Origin: Gottschalkia acidurici 9a
GTDB lineage: Bacteria > Bacillota > Clostridia > Tissierellales > Gottschalkiaceae
NCBI RefSeq assembly: GCF_000299355.1
Contig: NC_018664.1
Location: 1,051,115-1,115,114 of the forward strand
DNA length: 64,000 nucleotides
Reading direction: 5' to 3'
In this document: positions 18,326 through 27,873 of the stretch, piece by piece
Layout: every line of letters begins with the position of its first letter
Position numbering within the stretch: position 1 is the first letter of the stretch
The notes under the pieces: model-generated
Database searches by the model: none
Seen by the model: only the letters and a program-made list of their open reading frames with translations
What the model was told of the DNA's origin: nothing
Position numbers and translations under genes: made by a program

Positions 18326-18922
18326 ATGAAAATTATTACAATAAGGCTTAGGACTGTTATAGCTGCAGTTCTCATAATGGCTATAATTGCTATAGGACTA
18401 AGGTATGGACTGAATCATGTTAAGAAAACAATATATCCTATTAAGTATCAAGATTATATAAAAAAATATTCTAAGGAATATAATATAGACCCCCTATTTG
18501 TCGCATCTATAATAAAGGTAGAAAGTAAATTTGATAAGGATGCCCAGTCTATAAAGAATGCTAGAGGTCTTATGCAAATAGCATCGATCACAGGAGAGTG
18601 GGCTGCTAAAGAAATCGGTATAGAAAATTACAATGATGATTTACTATATGATCCTGAAGTAAACATAAGAATAGGGTGCTGGTATATAGATAAATTAAGA
18701 AAACAATTTAACAATAACTTACAGTTAGTGGTAGCAGCTTACAATGGTGGGAGCGGAAATGTGTCTAAATGGCTAAAGGATGAAAGATATAGTGAAGATG
18801 GTAAGATGCTAAAAAAAATACCATTCAAGGAAACCGATGAATATGTAGATAAAGTCTTTAATTCTTACGAAAAATATAATGAGATATACGGAAAAAACAA
18901 CTTTTTAGGAGAGGATGATTAG
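18326..18922 (+). CDS. Membrane-anchored lytic transglycosylase (SLT domain)
   Basis: The 198-residue protein has one N-terminal membrane helix (TVIAAVLIMAIIAIGLRYGL) followed by a type 1 SLT domain. The domain has FVASIIKVESKFD with the catalytic Glu, RGLMQIAS, NIRIGCWYID and VVAAYNGGSG. It would cleave peptidoglycan glycan strands to 1,6-anhydromuramic ends outside the membrane. The ATG at 18326 is preferred over the in-frame GTG at 18317 because gaggtg is correctly spaced from it. It is co-transcribed with coaE and with the nicotinate phosphoribosyltransferase gene three bases downstream, an order seen in other clostridia. Confidence 0.9.
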   Translation: MKIITIRLRTVIAAVLIMAIIAIGLRYGLNHVKKTIYPIKYQDYIKKYSKEYNIDPLFVASIIKVESKFDKDAQSIKNARGLMQIASITGEWAAKEIGIENYNDDLLYDPEVNIRIGCWYIDKLRKQFNNNLQLVVAAYNGGSGNVSKWLKDERYSEDGKMLKKIPFKETDEYVDKVFNSYEKYNEIYGKNNFLGEDD

Positions 18923-18924
18923 AA

Positions 18925-19962
18925 ATGAACCCAATAAATAAAATAGAAGATATAGAAAAATACGATATAGAAAGAGAAAAAAGATTACTACACTCAGCAA
19001 CGCATGAAGAAATACTCTCAGGAATGACCACAGATATATACTTTCTTACAACAATGAATATATTAAGTCATATGGAAATAGACGATAAAGAAGTTACTGC
19101 AGAGATATTTGCTAGAAAGGGAGGTATTTTTGTAGGAATAGAAGAAGTGAAGAACATATTAAAAGATAAAGGTATTGAGATTTGGGCATTAGAGGAAGGT
19201 AGTGAATTTGAGCCTAAGGAAACACTCGTTAGAATAAAAGGAAAATATAAAGACTTTGGAATATATGAATCAATTATATTAGGATGTTTAGCAAGTCCAA
19301 GTGGATGGGCTACAGCTTCGAGAGAAATAAAAGAAGTGTGTGGAGACAAAGGATTTATATGCTTCGGAACTAGACACGTTCATCCATCTGTAGCACCAGT
19401 TATGGAAAGAGCAGCTAGAATAGGAGGAGCTAGTTCACTAAGCAATATATTAGCGGCAAAGATATTAGGAGAAAATGCTACTGGTACACTTCCACACGCA
19501 TCTTTCTTAGTAGCAGGAGATACTTTAGAAGTAGCAGAAGTTTATAATAATATAATGCCTGAGAACTATAAAAGAATTGTACTAGTAGATACATTTAAAG
19601 ATGAGGTAGAAGAGTCGCTAAGACTTGCAGAAGCTTTAGGAAAAGATTTATATGGAATAAGATTAGATACTCCAAGTGAGAGAGGTGGAGTAACTCCAGG
19701 ATTAGTTAAAGAGGTAAGAGCAAAACTAGATATAAATGGGTTTAATTGGGTTAAGATATTTGTATCAGGAGGATTAACACCAGATAAAATAAAGATACTA
19801 TCAGATGCTGGTGTAGATTCTTTTGGCGTAGGAAGTTACATTTCAGGTGCTCCAGCTATAGATATGACTATGGATATAAAAGAGGTAGATGGAAAGCCGA
19901 TTGCTAAAAGAGGGAGAATACCTGGAATAGTACATAACCCAAGACTAATAAAGATTGTTTAG
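18925..19962 (+). CDS. pncB: Nicotinate phosphoribosyltransferase
   Basis: The 345-residue protein matches the shorter nicotinate phosphoribosyltransferases. It has LHSATHEEI near residue 22, GCLASPSGWATA near 114, FGTRHVHPSVAP near 147 with the active-site Arg-His, GTLPHASFL near 191, GIRLDTPSERGG near 248, and phosphate-binding IFVSGGLTP and GVGSYIS near 285-310. It makes nicotinate mononucleotide from nicotinate and PRPP for NAD salvage. The ATG sits behind aggagagg within the end of the transglycosylase gene. The length is normal for this subgroup, and no key residue appears missing. Confidence 0.92.
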   Translation: MNPINKIEDIEKYDIEREKRLLHSATHEEILSGMTTDIYFLTTMNILSHMEIDDKEVTAEIFARKGGIFVGIEEVKNILKDKGIEIWALEEGSEFEPKETLVRIKGKYKDFGIYESIILGCLASPSGWATASREIKEVCGDKGFICFGTRHVHPSVAPVMERAARIGGASSLSNILAAKILGENATGTLPHASFLVAGDTLEVAEVYNNIMPENYKRIVLVDTFKDEVEESLRLAEALGKDLYGIRLDTPSERGGVTPGLVKEVRAKLDINGFNWVKIFVSGGLTPDKIKILSDAGVDSFGVGSYISGAPAIDMTMDIKEVDGKPIAKRGRIPGIVHNPRLIKIV

Positions 19963-19980
19963 TAATAGGGGGAGCTTAGC

Positions 19981-21716
19981 TTGAACTTTAGAAAAATTAT
20001 AAGCATAATATTTACAATCTTATTGTCCTTAAGCTTAATATCTTGCAAGGACAATAAGATTGTTGGAAAAGATGGTAATAAAAAAGAAGACCAGATAGAT
20101 ACAACTAATAAAGTTGTTGGTGGTGAAATGATAGTTCCAATAACTCGTACAAAAGCACTAAATCCAATAATAATTGGAGATAGTAGTATGTATTACTTTG
20201 ATAAGCTTATGTTTGAAGGTTTGTTCAAACTTGATAAGAATTTAGAGCCTAAAGAATTATTAGCAGAAAGTTATAGTATAAATGGAGATGGGAGTATAAA
20301 TATATCTCTAAGAAAAGATGTTAAATGGCATGATGGTGAAACTTTAAAAAGTTCAGATGTAAAATTCACAGTAGATACAATTAAATATGGACTATCAAAT
20401 GGAAAACATGCTGGGACTATTCCTGAAATATATAAAAGTGGAGGAATATCAGACATAAATTATATAAAAGATATATATATTTCTGATGACTATAATATGA
20501 CTATATATTTCGAAGGTGTAGGCAGTAATATATTAGAAATACTAACTTTTCCAATAATACCTGAGCATGCTTTTAGAAATGGAACAACTGAAGATAAAGT
20601 AGCTTATGAAAAAGCCCTAGATATAAAAGAATATAAGCCAATAGGTACGGGTCCATATAAACAAGGGAAATATGATAAATTAAAGTCTATAGAATTAAAA
20701 GTAAACGACGAATATTGGGGAAGTAAACCATATATAAAAACAATAATAGGAAAAGTATTAAAAGATGAAGAACTTGCGCTAACATCTTTTGAATCGGGAC
20801 AAGTTGATATTGCGTTTAGCATGGGAGTAGACTGGGAAAAATATTCTCAAGGTGAGAAAGTAAAGGTACATGAATTTCCATCCCAACAATATGAATTTCT
20901 AGCATTTAACTTTAAGGATAAAATGTTTGAAGGTGAAAAGGGATTAGCTATTAGAAAAGCCATAGCCTATGGAATAAATAGAGATTCTATAATAAATAAA
21001 GTTTATTTAGGACATGCAACAAAGACGGATGTTCCTATTAATCCAAATTCATGGTTAGTCTCTAAAGATGCAAAAAACATATACAAATATAACGTAAAAA
21101 AAGCAAGAGATATTCTTGAAAAAGCTGGATGGCAAGATAAAGATGGCGATGGACTATTTGAGGATGAGGATAACAAGAAGATTTCAATAAAGCTTACTAC
21201 TAATTCATACAATGGACTAAGAACTAGAGCCTTAGACATGATAGCAGAGGATCTAAAAAATATAGGTATTGAGGCTATAAAAGATTACCAACAAATTAAT
21301 GAAAGTGATATAAATGAAGAGTTAGTAGAAAAAGATTGGACAAATTTTCAAAAAAAAATAAAGACGGGGAAATTTGAAATTGCTCTTTTGGGATGGGAAA
21401 CATCATTTACACAAGATATTTCTTTTATGTTCAGAAAAGGAAGTCCAGATAACTTTATGAAATATGAAAATCCAGAGATGGATGAATCATTAGATAAAAT
21501 ATATTATTCTCTAACTAAAGAAGAAAAAAGAAGAATTACGGAAAAACACAAAAGATAATAGTAGATGACTTGCCGTATGTTAGCCTATATTTTACTAATG
21601 GTGCGGTATTAGGAAATAAAAAGTTACAAGGAGACATCCAATCTAACTTTGTGAATATATATAATAATATTCAAGAATGGTTTATACCTAAAATATATCA
21701 TACAGAGAGTAAATAA
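19981..21716 (+). pseudogene. Oligopeptide/dipeptide ABC-transporter binding lipoprotein, frameshifted near the end
   Basis: TTG 19981 behind aggggga opens a family-5 solute-binding lipoprotein with lipobox LISC, GGEMIVPITRTKALNPI near residue 46, the WHDGETLKSSDVKFT signature near 112 and YKPIGTGPYK near 218. The frame stops at 21556, but the expected ending (IIVDDLPYVSLYF, then WFIPKIYH) continues one frame over to TAA 21714. Adding one A to the A5 run at 21542-21546 restores a product of about 578 residues. Without that, the last 55 residues of the C-terminal lobe are lost. No permease or ATPase genes follow, so it is an orphan receptor, either a recent pseudogene or a base-calling error. 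Confidence 0.8.
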
Positions 21717-21725
21717 AAACTATCA

Positions 21726-21754
21726 TTGACTTTTATAATAAATAAGGTTAAAAT
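21726..21754 (+). promoter_or_regulatory. Promoter of tRNA-Leu(GAG)
   Basis: TTGACT at 21726-21731 and TAAAAT at 21749-21754 are 17 nt apart, with the tRNA 5' end 18 nt beyond. Confidence 0.8.
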
Positions 21755-21771
21755 AAATTTACTAACCTTAT

Positions 21772-21855
21772 GCGGATGTGCTGGAACTGGCAGACAGGCA
21801 CGTTTGAGGGGCGTGTGTCCAAGACATATGGGTTCAAGTCCCATCATCCGCACCA
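21772..21855 (+). tRNA. tRNA-Leu (anticodon GAG)
   Basis: An 84-nt class II tRNA with acceptor gcggatg paired to catccgc and encoded CCA. The anticodon loop ttgaggg gives GAG. It has a long variable arm and a T-arm with gggttcaagtccc. Confidence 0.95.
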
Positions 21856-21864
21856 TATAAAAAG

Positions 21865-21902
21865 AAGCGCTGTGTTGTAAGATAACACAGCGCTTTTTTT
21901 TA
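21865..21902. terminator. Bidirectional terminator after tRNA-Leu(GAG)
   Basis: Arms aagcgctgtgtt and aacacagcgctt enclose seven bases. A T run follows on the plus strand, and an A-rich left flank serves the converging SDR gene, whose stop codon lies in the T run. Confidence 0.9.
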
Positions 21903-22658
21903 ATATGCTGTCCAGCCTGAATCAGCAACTATAGTTGTACCATTTACAAAGCTTGAATCATCTGAGGCTAGAAAAAGTGCTATATTTGCTATTTCTTCAG
22001 AAGATCCTGATCTAGGGTTATACCCAGCACCAGACATTGCCTTCTCCATACCAAATTGACTTGGGTTTTTCATACCAACTCCTATTTCAGTTTCTACACC
22101 ACCAGGGCATATTGCATTGCATCTAATACCTTTATTTGCATACATAAATCCTATATTTTTTGTCAGACCTATTAAGCCAAATTTAGACGCTGTATACGCA
22201 GGACCTGCTCTAGAACCATATAGTCCGCCTACAGAAGCAACGTTTATTATATTACATGTACCTTTATCCATCATTAGATTAATAGTTTTTCTACAAAGAT
22301 ATAAGGGACTATTTAAGTTTACATCTATAACTTTATTCCAAAGTTCGTCAGAGACTTCTCCAGCTGGCATCATGTCATCCATAATACCTGCATTATTTAC
22401 AAGTATATCTATTCTCCCTGACTTATCAAACACTTCGTCTAAGATATTTTCCATGCTATCTTTTTGAGTTACATCACCCTGAAAGGCAACTATAGATCCC
22501 TCCAAGTTTTTAGATTCATTTACAAGATCATCAAGCTTTTCTTTTCTTCTAGCTATTGCAAAAACACTTGCACCTTCCTTGGCGAATAGAACAGATATAG
22601 CTCTTCCCATTCCTGAACTTGCTCCAGTTACGACTGCTATCTTTCCTTTCAATTTCAT
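21900..22658 (-). CDS. Short-chain dehydrogenase/reductase (SDR)
   Basis: The 252-residue classical SDR has cofactor motif TGASSGMG at residues 12-19, NNAG near 88, catalytic Ser in NVASVGG near 140 and YTASK near 155, and PGGVETEIG near 186. The residues after the second beta strand (ARRKEK) favour NADP. It ends with the usual DSGWTAY tail seen in 3-oxoacyl-ACP-reductase-like members. The substrate cannot be inferred. It stands alone on the minus strand behind ggagaat, convergent with the tRNA. Confidence 0.88.
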   Translation of the reverse strand: MKLKGKIAVVTGASSGMGRAISVLFAKEGASVFAIARRKEKLDDLVNESKNLEGSIVAFQGDVTQKDSMENILDEVFDKSGRIDILVNNAGIMDDMMPAGEVSDELWNKVIDVNLNSPLYLCRKTINLMMDKGTCNIINVASVGGLYGSRAGPAYTASKFGLIGLTKNIGFMYANKGIRCNAICPGGVETEIGVGMKNPSQFGMEKAMSGAGYNPRSGSSEEIANIALFLASDDSSFVNGTTIVADSGWTAY

Positions 22659-22824
22659 AGTTATTCTCCTTTCGTAAATATGGTATTATGATACATTTTA
22701 AGTTGTTATAGATTTTTTACCCTTAAAAATAAAAAGGAAACTAAATAAAGTTAATTTTAAAAGGTAAAATCATATTAATCATAGAACATACTAAAATAAA
22801 GACTAATAATAATTGGAGATGAGG

Positions 22825-23633
22825 ATGTTGAGAAGACTGACAATCAGAAGAATAAAAAGCTATAAAAGAAAAGAGAAATACATATTAGTAATAATGTTTT
22901 TTTTAATAGCACCTTTGGTGAGTATAGTGTTTGGAAAAATAGTTTCTAAAAGAATAATAGTTCCTTATATAAGTAGTAATACAGAAAAAGCTAAAGAAAG
23001 TGCAAATAATAATGTAGATAAAGTAGAAAAAATAGCAGAACTAGACGAGCTTGATTTGTATAATATAGAAGTGAAGGAGTTTCTTGATCTTCCTAGCGCA
23101 GAGGACTTCTTAAATAAACTAAATCTAGATGGTATCTTAGGATACGTGTCTAAGTCTAATAATAAGTATAAAGTATTTACAAGTATAACTTTTAATAAAA
23201 AAGAAGTAGAGGATCAGCTAAAAAAGATAAAAGAGAAATATCCTAATTCAAAAATAAAGTCAATACGAATACAAGGTAAACAACTAGATATAAATGAATC
23301 TGATAAAGAAGTGGTAAACACTACGAATCTAATTAATAAAATATACATAGAAGAACTAAGTATGTGGCAAAAAAACATGTCAGAAGCAAACTATGAAGAA
23401 ATAAAAATAAAGATGAATAAAAATAATACGGAGATAGAGAAAAGTATAGAAAAATATTCTGATAAAATAAATAATGATGATTTAAAAAACCTATATTCAA
23501 TATTAAAAGAGAATGTAGACAATAGAAAAAAGCAGTTAATGAATTCGATACTAAAAATACGGAAAGTGTTAAGAAAACATACTTTAGCTTTATAAAAGAC
23601 TTCTTCAATTATATAAATAATTATAAAATATAA
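22825..23633 (+). pseudogene. Single-pass membrane protein with a SPOR-like region, frameshifted near the end
   Basis: The preferred start is ATG 22825, six bases after ttggag. It encodes a basic N-terminus, one membrane helix (ILVIMFFLIAPLVSIVFG), then an external region. In that region, YNIEVKEFLDLPSAEDFLNKLNLDG followed by YKVFTSITFNKKEVEDQL resembles a SPOR peptidoglycan-binding repeat, and a charged coiled-coil-like tail follows. The frame ends at 23595 in an out-of-character sequence. One extra A in the A5 run at 23553-23557 gives the ending YFSFIKDFFNYINNYKI with stop at 23631. SpoIIB-like sporulation proteins have this plan, but the assignment is pattern-based only. It is either a frameshifted gene or a sequencing error. 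Confidence 0.6.
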
Positions 23634-23670
23634 AAATGAAAGCATATAGATGATGAAAAAGTGTGGAGAG

Positions 23671-23769
23671 GTAAGAAATAATAAAAAATACTTAAGAATA
23701 AGAAGCTATTCTGATGAGAACAGTTAAAATGCTATAAAACTGCTCATAGAGGGATTTGAAAAATGTTAA
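23671..23769 (+). repeat. Degenerate direct repeat, copy 1
   Basis: About 100 bp closely matching 23869-23967 with a period of 198 bp. Read in the shared frame it encodes YLRIRSYSDENS, a stop, then NAIKLLIEGFEKC, so this copy is interrupted. Confidence 0.7.
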
Positions 23770-23868
23770 AGTAAAGAAGTAATATATAAGTATATTGTAT
23801 ACAATGTTAAACGATATATATTATATACAATAAAATTAAGACAGATATATAATGAAAACGGTGAAGAA

Positions 23869-23967
23869 GTAAGAAATAATAATAAATACTTAAGAATAAG
23901 AAGCTATTCTGATGAGAAGGGTAGAAATACCGTAAAACTACTTATAGAGAAATTTGAAAAATTCTAA
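23869..23967 (+). repeat. Degenerate direct repeat, copy 2
   Basis: The matching frame is open here: NENGEEVRNNNKYLRIRSYS, then DEKGRNTVKLLIEKFEKF and stop. The open frame extends back to the end of copy 1 without a start codon. The pair looks like the C-terminal ends of two paralogous genes that have otherwise decayed. I do not recognise the family. Confidence 0.6.
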
Positions 23968-24127
23968 TATAATGTTAGAACAAAGAATAATGTAGCAATA
24001 TGTAAGATATTCTGTATACATTTTAAAATACCATGTACTATATATATAATAATATGTATAATAATAATACGGGTATCATAAGATAATTTAAATTAAGATA
24101 TAATCTTAAAGATAAAGAAAAAACTTA

Positions 24128-24158
24128 TTCAGATGGTTTTTACTACCATCTGAATTTT
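24128..24158 (+). terminator. Orphan terminator upstream of rnfC
   Basis: Arms ttcagatggt and accatctgaa enclose ttttact, followed by tttt. No intact gene precedes it, which fits the decayed repeat region. Confidence 0.8.
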
Positions 24159-24349
24159 ATGCAGTATAAGCAACCAATTTAAATTAACAATTTTATTTGT
24201 TTGCTTATGCTGAACCAATCCTTAAGCTTATAAAGTCAAACTAAATTAACTTAAATTTAACCAAAACTGAATAGAAGTATGAGAATATAGGCTATTGGAT
24301 AAATATACACACACACAAATTTTAAAAAAGTTTAGAAGAGGTGAATAAA

Positions 24350-25672
24350 ATGGGTTTAAAAAGCTTTAAAGGTGGAATACATCCAGAGTATTCTAAAAGC
24401 TTTACAGAAAAAGTTGCTTTGGAGAAGGCCAAAGAACCTAAAATGGTAACGTTACCACTGCAACAGCATATTGGTGCACCTTGTGAACCAATAGTTAAAG
24501 TAGGAGATAGCGTTAAGATAGGGCAGAAAATTGGGGAAGCTTCAGGATTTGTATCAGCAGCAGTTCATTCAAGTATATCAGGTACTGTGAAGAAAATAGC
24601 AGAAGTAGATACACCCAATGGAAAAATATTGTCAGTAATAATTGAATCAGACGGTACAGATGCAGTTCATGAAAGTGTTAAACCAAAAGGAAGTTTAGAT
24701 AAACTTACTAAAGATGAAATCGTTAACATCATCAAAGAAGCAGGAATAACGGGCTTAGGAGGAGCAAGTTTCCCTACACATGTAAAACTGTCACCACCAC
24801 CAGAGAAAAAGGTAGATACTGTTGTATTAAATGGTGCAGAATGTGAACCTTTTTTAACTGCTGACCACAGATTAATGTTAGAACAACCTGAAAAAGTAAT
24901 ATTTGGTTTAAAAGCAATTATGAAAGCAGTTGGAGTAACCAAAGGAAGTATCGGAGTTGAAGATAACAAAAAAGATGCTATAGAAGCTCTGAAAAAAGCT
25001 GCAGCAAATGAGCCAAATATAGAAATTGTTGAACTTGAGACGAAATATCCTCAAGGAGATGAAAAAAGACTTATAGATGCCACTACAGGAAGAAAAGTAC
25101 CAGTGGGTGGACTTCCAATGGATGTTGGAGTAGTAGTTAATAATGTTGGTACAGCAGCGGCAGTTGCTACAGCTATACAAACAGGTATGCCACTAATAGA
25201 AAGAATAGTTACTATAACAGGCGGTGCAATAAATACACCTAAAAACTTAATAGTAAAGCTAGGAACACCTTTTAAAGAAGTTATAGAACAATGTGGTGGA
25301 TACAAAGGAACACCAGGTAAAATTATAATGGGTGGACCTATGATGGGTGGAGCTCAGTTTACTGATGAAGTTCCTGTTATAAAAGGTACTTCAGGTATAT
25401 TAGTACTATCAGAAGAGCAAGCAAAAATCCCAGAGGCACAACAATGCATAAGATGTGGGAAATGTGTTGAAGTCTGTCCAGTAAATTTACAACCAGTATC
25501 TATAAGACAACTTTCAGTAAAAGAGAGACACGAGGAGACAGAAAAACTCAATGTACTTAGTTGTATAGAGTGCGGATCATGTTCATTTATTTGTCCGGCT
25601 AAAATACCACTATTACAATCAATTAAAGTTTCTAAGCAAGATCTTTTAGCTAGAAAGAGAAAATCTAAGTAA
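24350..25672 (+). CDS. rnfC: Rnf complex subunit RnfC
   Basis: The 440-residue protein starts at the ATG behind agaggtg. The N-terminal part has FKGGIHPEYSK, LPLQQHIGAPC and a biotinyl/SLBB-like region. The central part has the NADH/FMN-binding GLGGASFPTHVK near residue 141 and LNGAECEPFLTADHR near 160. The C-terminus has two 4Fe-4S motifs, CIRCGKCVEVCPVN and CIECGSCSFICPA. RnfC is the peripheral NADH dehydrogenase module of the ferredoxin:NAD oxidoreductase. It heads rnfCDGEAB, with 1-30 base gaps throughout, and is the first gene after a long leader, so the operon promoter lies in the preceding 300 bases. Confidence 0.96.
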   Translation: MGLKSFKGGIHPEYSKSFTEKVALEKAKEPKMVTLPLQQHIGAPCEPIVKVGDSVKIGQKIGEASGFVSAAVHSSISGTVKKIAEVDTPNGKILSVIIESDGTDAVHESVKPKGSLDKLTKDEIVNIIKEAGITGLGGASFPTHVKLSPPPEKKVDTVVLNGAECEPFLTADHRLMLEQPEKVIFGLKAIMKAVGVTKGSIGVEDNKKDAIEALKKAAANEPNIEIVELETKYPQGDEKRLIDATTGRKVPVGGLPMDVGVVVNNVGTAAAVATAIQTGMPLIERIVTITGGAINTPKNLIVKLGTPFKEVIEQCGGYKGTPGKIIMGGPMMGGAQFTDEVPVIKGTSGILVLSEEQAKIPEAQQCIRCGKCVEVCPVNLQPVSIRQLSVKERHEETEKLNVLSCIECGSCSFICPAKIPLLQSIKVSKQDLLARKRKSK

Positions 25673-25694
25673 TCAAGAAATAGGAGGGAGACAA

Positions 25695-26636
25695 ATGGAA
25701 AATAGATTATTCGGATCATCTTCTCCACACATATTATCAAATGAAACAACTTCTAAGATAATGAGAGATGTATTAATTGCGCTAGCACCGGCTACATTGG
25801 CAAGTGTATTTTTCTTTAGATTTGCAGCTCTAAAGTTAATAATTCTTGCAGTAGTATCGGCGGTAGCAACAGAGTATATAATGCAAAAAGCAATGAAAAA
25901 ACGAGTTACAATAAATGATTATAGTGCTGCAGTAACAGGTCTACTTTTAGCTTTTAATATACCTGCATCGGCACCATGGTGGATACCAGTAATAGGATCA
26001 ATATTTGCAATAGCTATATGTAAACAGTTATTTGGGGGGATTGGAAACAATTTTATTAACCCTGCATTGGCCGCAAGAGCATTTTTACTAGCCTCTTGGC
26101 CGGTAATAATGACTACATGGACAAGTACAGGAGCAGATGCAGTAACAACAGCAAGTCCATTAGCAATATTAAAACCAGGTGGAGAAGCAGTAGGCCAACA
26201 ATTACCATCACTATGGGATGTATTTATAGGTAATATACCCGGATCTCTTGGAGAAACATCAGCAATTTTATTAATAGTAGGAGCAATATATTTATTCTAT
26301 AGAGGAATTATAAACTGGAGAATTCCATTCACTTATATAGGAACAGTAGCTGTAATTATGTTAATATTCACTGGTGGAGTTACAGATACTCTATATCATT
26401 TATTTGCTGGAGGACTTATGTTAGGAGCATTCTTTATGGCAACTGACTACTCATCGTCACCAGTTACACCAAAAGGACAAATAATATTTGGTATAGGTTG
26501 TGGATTGATAACTGCAATTATAAGACTTAAAGGTGGATACCCTGAAGGGGTTTCATACTCAATATTATTAATGAATGTTGCTACACCACTTATTGATAAA
26601 TATACTAGCCCGAAAGTATTTGGGGAGGTGAAGTGA
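25695..26636 (+). CDS. rnfD: Rnf complex subunit RnfD
   Basis: The 313-residue integral membrane protein has about nine hydrophobic segments. It carries the family motif GGIGNNFINPALAARAF near residue 114 and the flavin-attachment region GADAVTTASPLAIL near 148-161, where a Thr normally carries covalent FMN. MATDYSSSPVTPKG near 249 is also typical. RnfD is part of the ion-translocating membrane core. It ends TGA two bases before rnfG begins, so the two are translationally coupled. Covalent flavinylation would need an ApbE transferase, which is not in the window. Confidence 0.95.
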   Translation: MENRLFGSSSPHILSNETTSKIMRDVLIALAPATLASVFFFRFAALKLIILAVVSAVATEYIMQKAMKKRVTINDYSAAVTGLLLAFNIPASAPWWIPVIGSIFAIAICKQLFGGIGNNFINPALAARAFLLASWPVIMTTWTSTGADAVTTASPLAILKPGGEAVGQQLPSLWDVFIGNIPGSLGETSAILLIVGAIYLFYRGIINWRIPFTYIGTVAVIMLIFTGGVTDTLYHLFAGGLMLGAFFMATDYSSSPVTPKGQIIFGIGCGLITAIIRLKGGYPEGVSYSILLMNVATPLIDKYTSPKVFGEVK

Positions 26637-26637
26637 G

Positions 26638-27210
26638 ATGAACAAAATAGTTAAACTAGGAATAATACTTCTTATAATCACTTCAGTTGCAGCAGGAATA
26701 CTATCGTTTTTAAATGAAAAAACAAAAGTTATTATAGCTAAGCAACAAGAAGAAGCGAATAATTTAGCAAGAAAAGAAGTTTTGCCAAATGGTAAAGATT
26801 TTAAAGAGTTAGATAAAGATAAGTTTAACTCTGCAATAGAAGGAACAAATCTTATAACGGAAATATATGAAGGAACAGACGGTTCGAACGTAGTGGGTTA
26901 TACTATAAAAACTACAATATCAGGATACTCAGGACCAGTCGTGGTTATGACGGGAATAGGAATGGAAGGAAAGTTAGAAGGAGTTAAGATAGTAAGCAAT
27001 ACAGAGACTCCAGGACTTGGAGCAAATGCTGCAACTCCAGAATTCCAAAATCAATACAAAGGAAAAACTACAGAAGAAAATTTAGCGGTAGTTAAAGTAC
27101 CACCTACAGGAAATCAAATACAGGCACTAACAGGAGCTACAATAACAACAAAAGCAGTTACGGATAGTGTTAATGAAGCTATAGTAGCTTATAAAAATCT
27201 TTCAAAATAG
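26638..27210 (+). CDS. rnfG: Rnf complex subunit RnfG
   Basis: The 190-residue protein has an N-terminal membrane anchor (LGIILLIITSVAAGILSFL) and an external FMN-binding domain with NTETPGLGANA near residue 121 and the flavinylation motif TGATITT near 163-169. A Thr there is expected to carry FMN. It relays electrons on the outer face of the membrane between RnfD/RnfE and RnfA. It begins two bases after rnfD and is 26 bases upstream of rnfE. The length and motifs are normal. Confidence 0.95.
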   Translation: MNKIVKLGIILLIITSVAAGILSFLNEKTKVIIAKQQEEANNLARKEVLPNGKDFKELDKDKFNSAIEGTNLITEIYEGTDGSNVVGYTIKTTISGYSGPVVVMTGIGMEGKLEGVKIVSNTETPGLGANAATPEFQNQYKGKTTEENLAVVKVPPTGNQIQALTGATITTKAVTDSVNEAIVAYKNLSK

Positions 27211-27236
27211 GAGATTTATATGGAGGTGAAAAATAA

Positions 27237-27848
27237 ATGAATATATTTAAGATATTAAAAAAGGGAATTGTAAATGAAAATCCAGTATTTATTCAGCTTA
27301 TAGGAATGTGTCCTACCCTAGGTGTTACGACAAACGCTATAAATGGACTATCGATGGGATTAGCTACTGCATTAGTTCTAATAGGATCTAACATAGCTAT
27401 ATCTTTGCTTAAGAAAGTTATACCAGATGAAATACGTATTCCAGCTTTCATAGTAATAATAGCAACATTCGTTACTGTCATAGGCATGTTGCTAGAAGCA
27501 TATCTACCAGACGTTAATAAGACACTAGGTTTATATATACCACTTATAGTTGTTAACTGCTTGATATTAGCTAGAGCAGAAGCCTTTGCATTTAAAAATA
27601 ATGTAGGATCTTCAGCATTCGATGGATTAGGAATGGGATTAGGATTTACTGTTGGGCTTACTATATTAGGTGCTATAAGAGAAATACTAGGTGCTGGCCA
27701 ACTCTTCGGAAAAGTAATATTAGGAGCGTCATACCAACCGGCATTAATATTTATACTACCTCCTGGGGCTTTCATTGTATTAGGTTTGTTGATAGCAGGA
27801 ATAAACAAATATACTAATAGTAAAAAGAAAGCAGAATCAAATTGTTAA
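27237..27848 (+). CDS. rnfE: Rnf complex subunit RnfE
   Basis: The 203-residue membrane protein has six predicted helices. The family residues are IFKILKKGIVNENPVFIQLIGMCPTLGV at the start, with Cys24 in a half-channel motif, and FDGLGMGLGFT followed by GAIREILGAG. RnfE and RnfA are homologous, inverted membrane subunits that together hold an iron site and form the conduit across the membrane. ggaggtg precedes the ATG. It is the fourth gene of the operon. Confidence 0.95.
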   Translation: MNIFKILKKGIVNENPVFIQLIGMCPTLGVTTNAINGLSMGLATALVLIGSNIAISLLKKVIPDEIRIPAFIVIIATFVTVIGMLLEAYLPDVNKTLGLYIPLIVVNCLILARAEAFAFKNNVGSSAFDGLGMGLGFTVGLTILGAIREILGAGQLFGKVILGASYQPALIFILPPGAFIVLGLLIAGINKYTNSKKKAESNC

Positions 27849-27873
27849 TAATATATGATTAGGGGGAAGAATA

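Larger units (their letters stand above)
23634..24349 (+). other. Gene-poor region before rnfC
   Basis: It contains two copies of a degenerate coding-like repeat (23671-23769 and 23869-23967), an orphan terminator (24128-24158), an imperfect inverted repeat (24162-24173 with 24201-24212, one G-U) and the rnfC leader with an acacacacac run at 24308-24317. No intact gene is seen. Confidence 0.6.

Noticed and set aside
21698-21928. Minus-strand open frame across 21772-21855
   Set aside because: It reads antisense through tRNA-Leu(GAG) and its terminator.
24172-24200. Rex-like redox operator upstream of rnfC
   Set aside because: Only one half, TTAACAA, matches; the other half is too far from consensus to claim.
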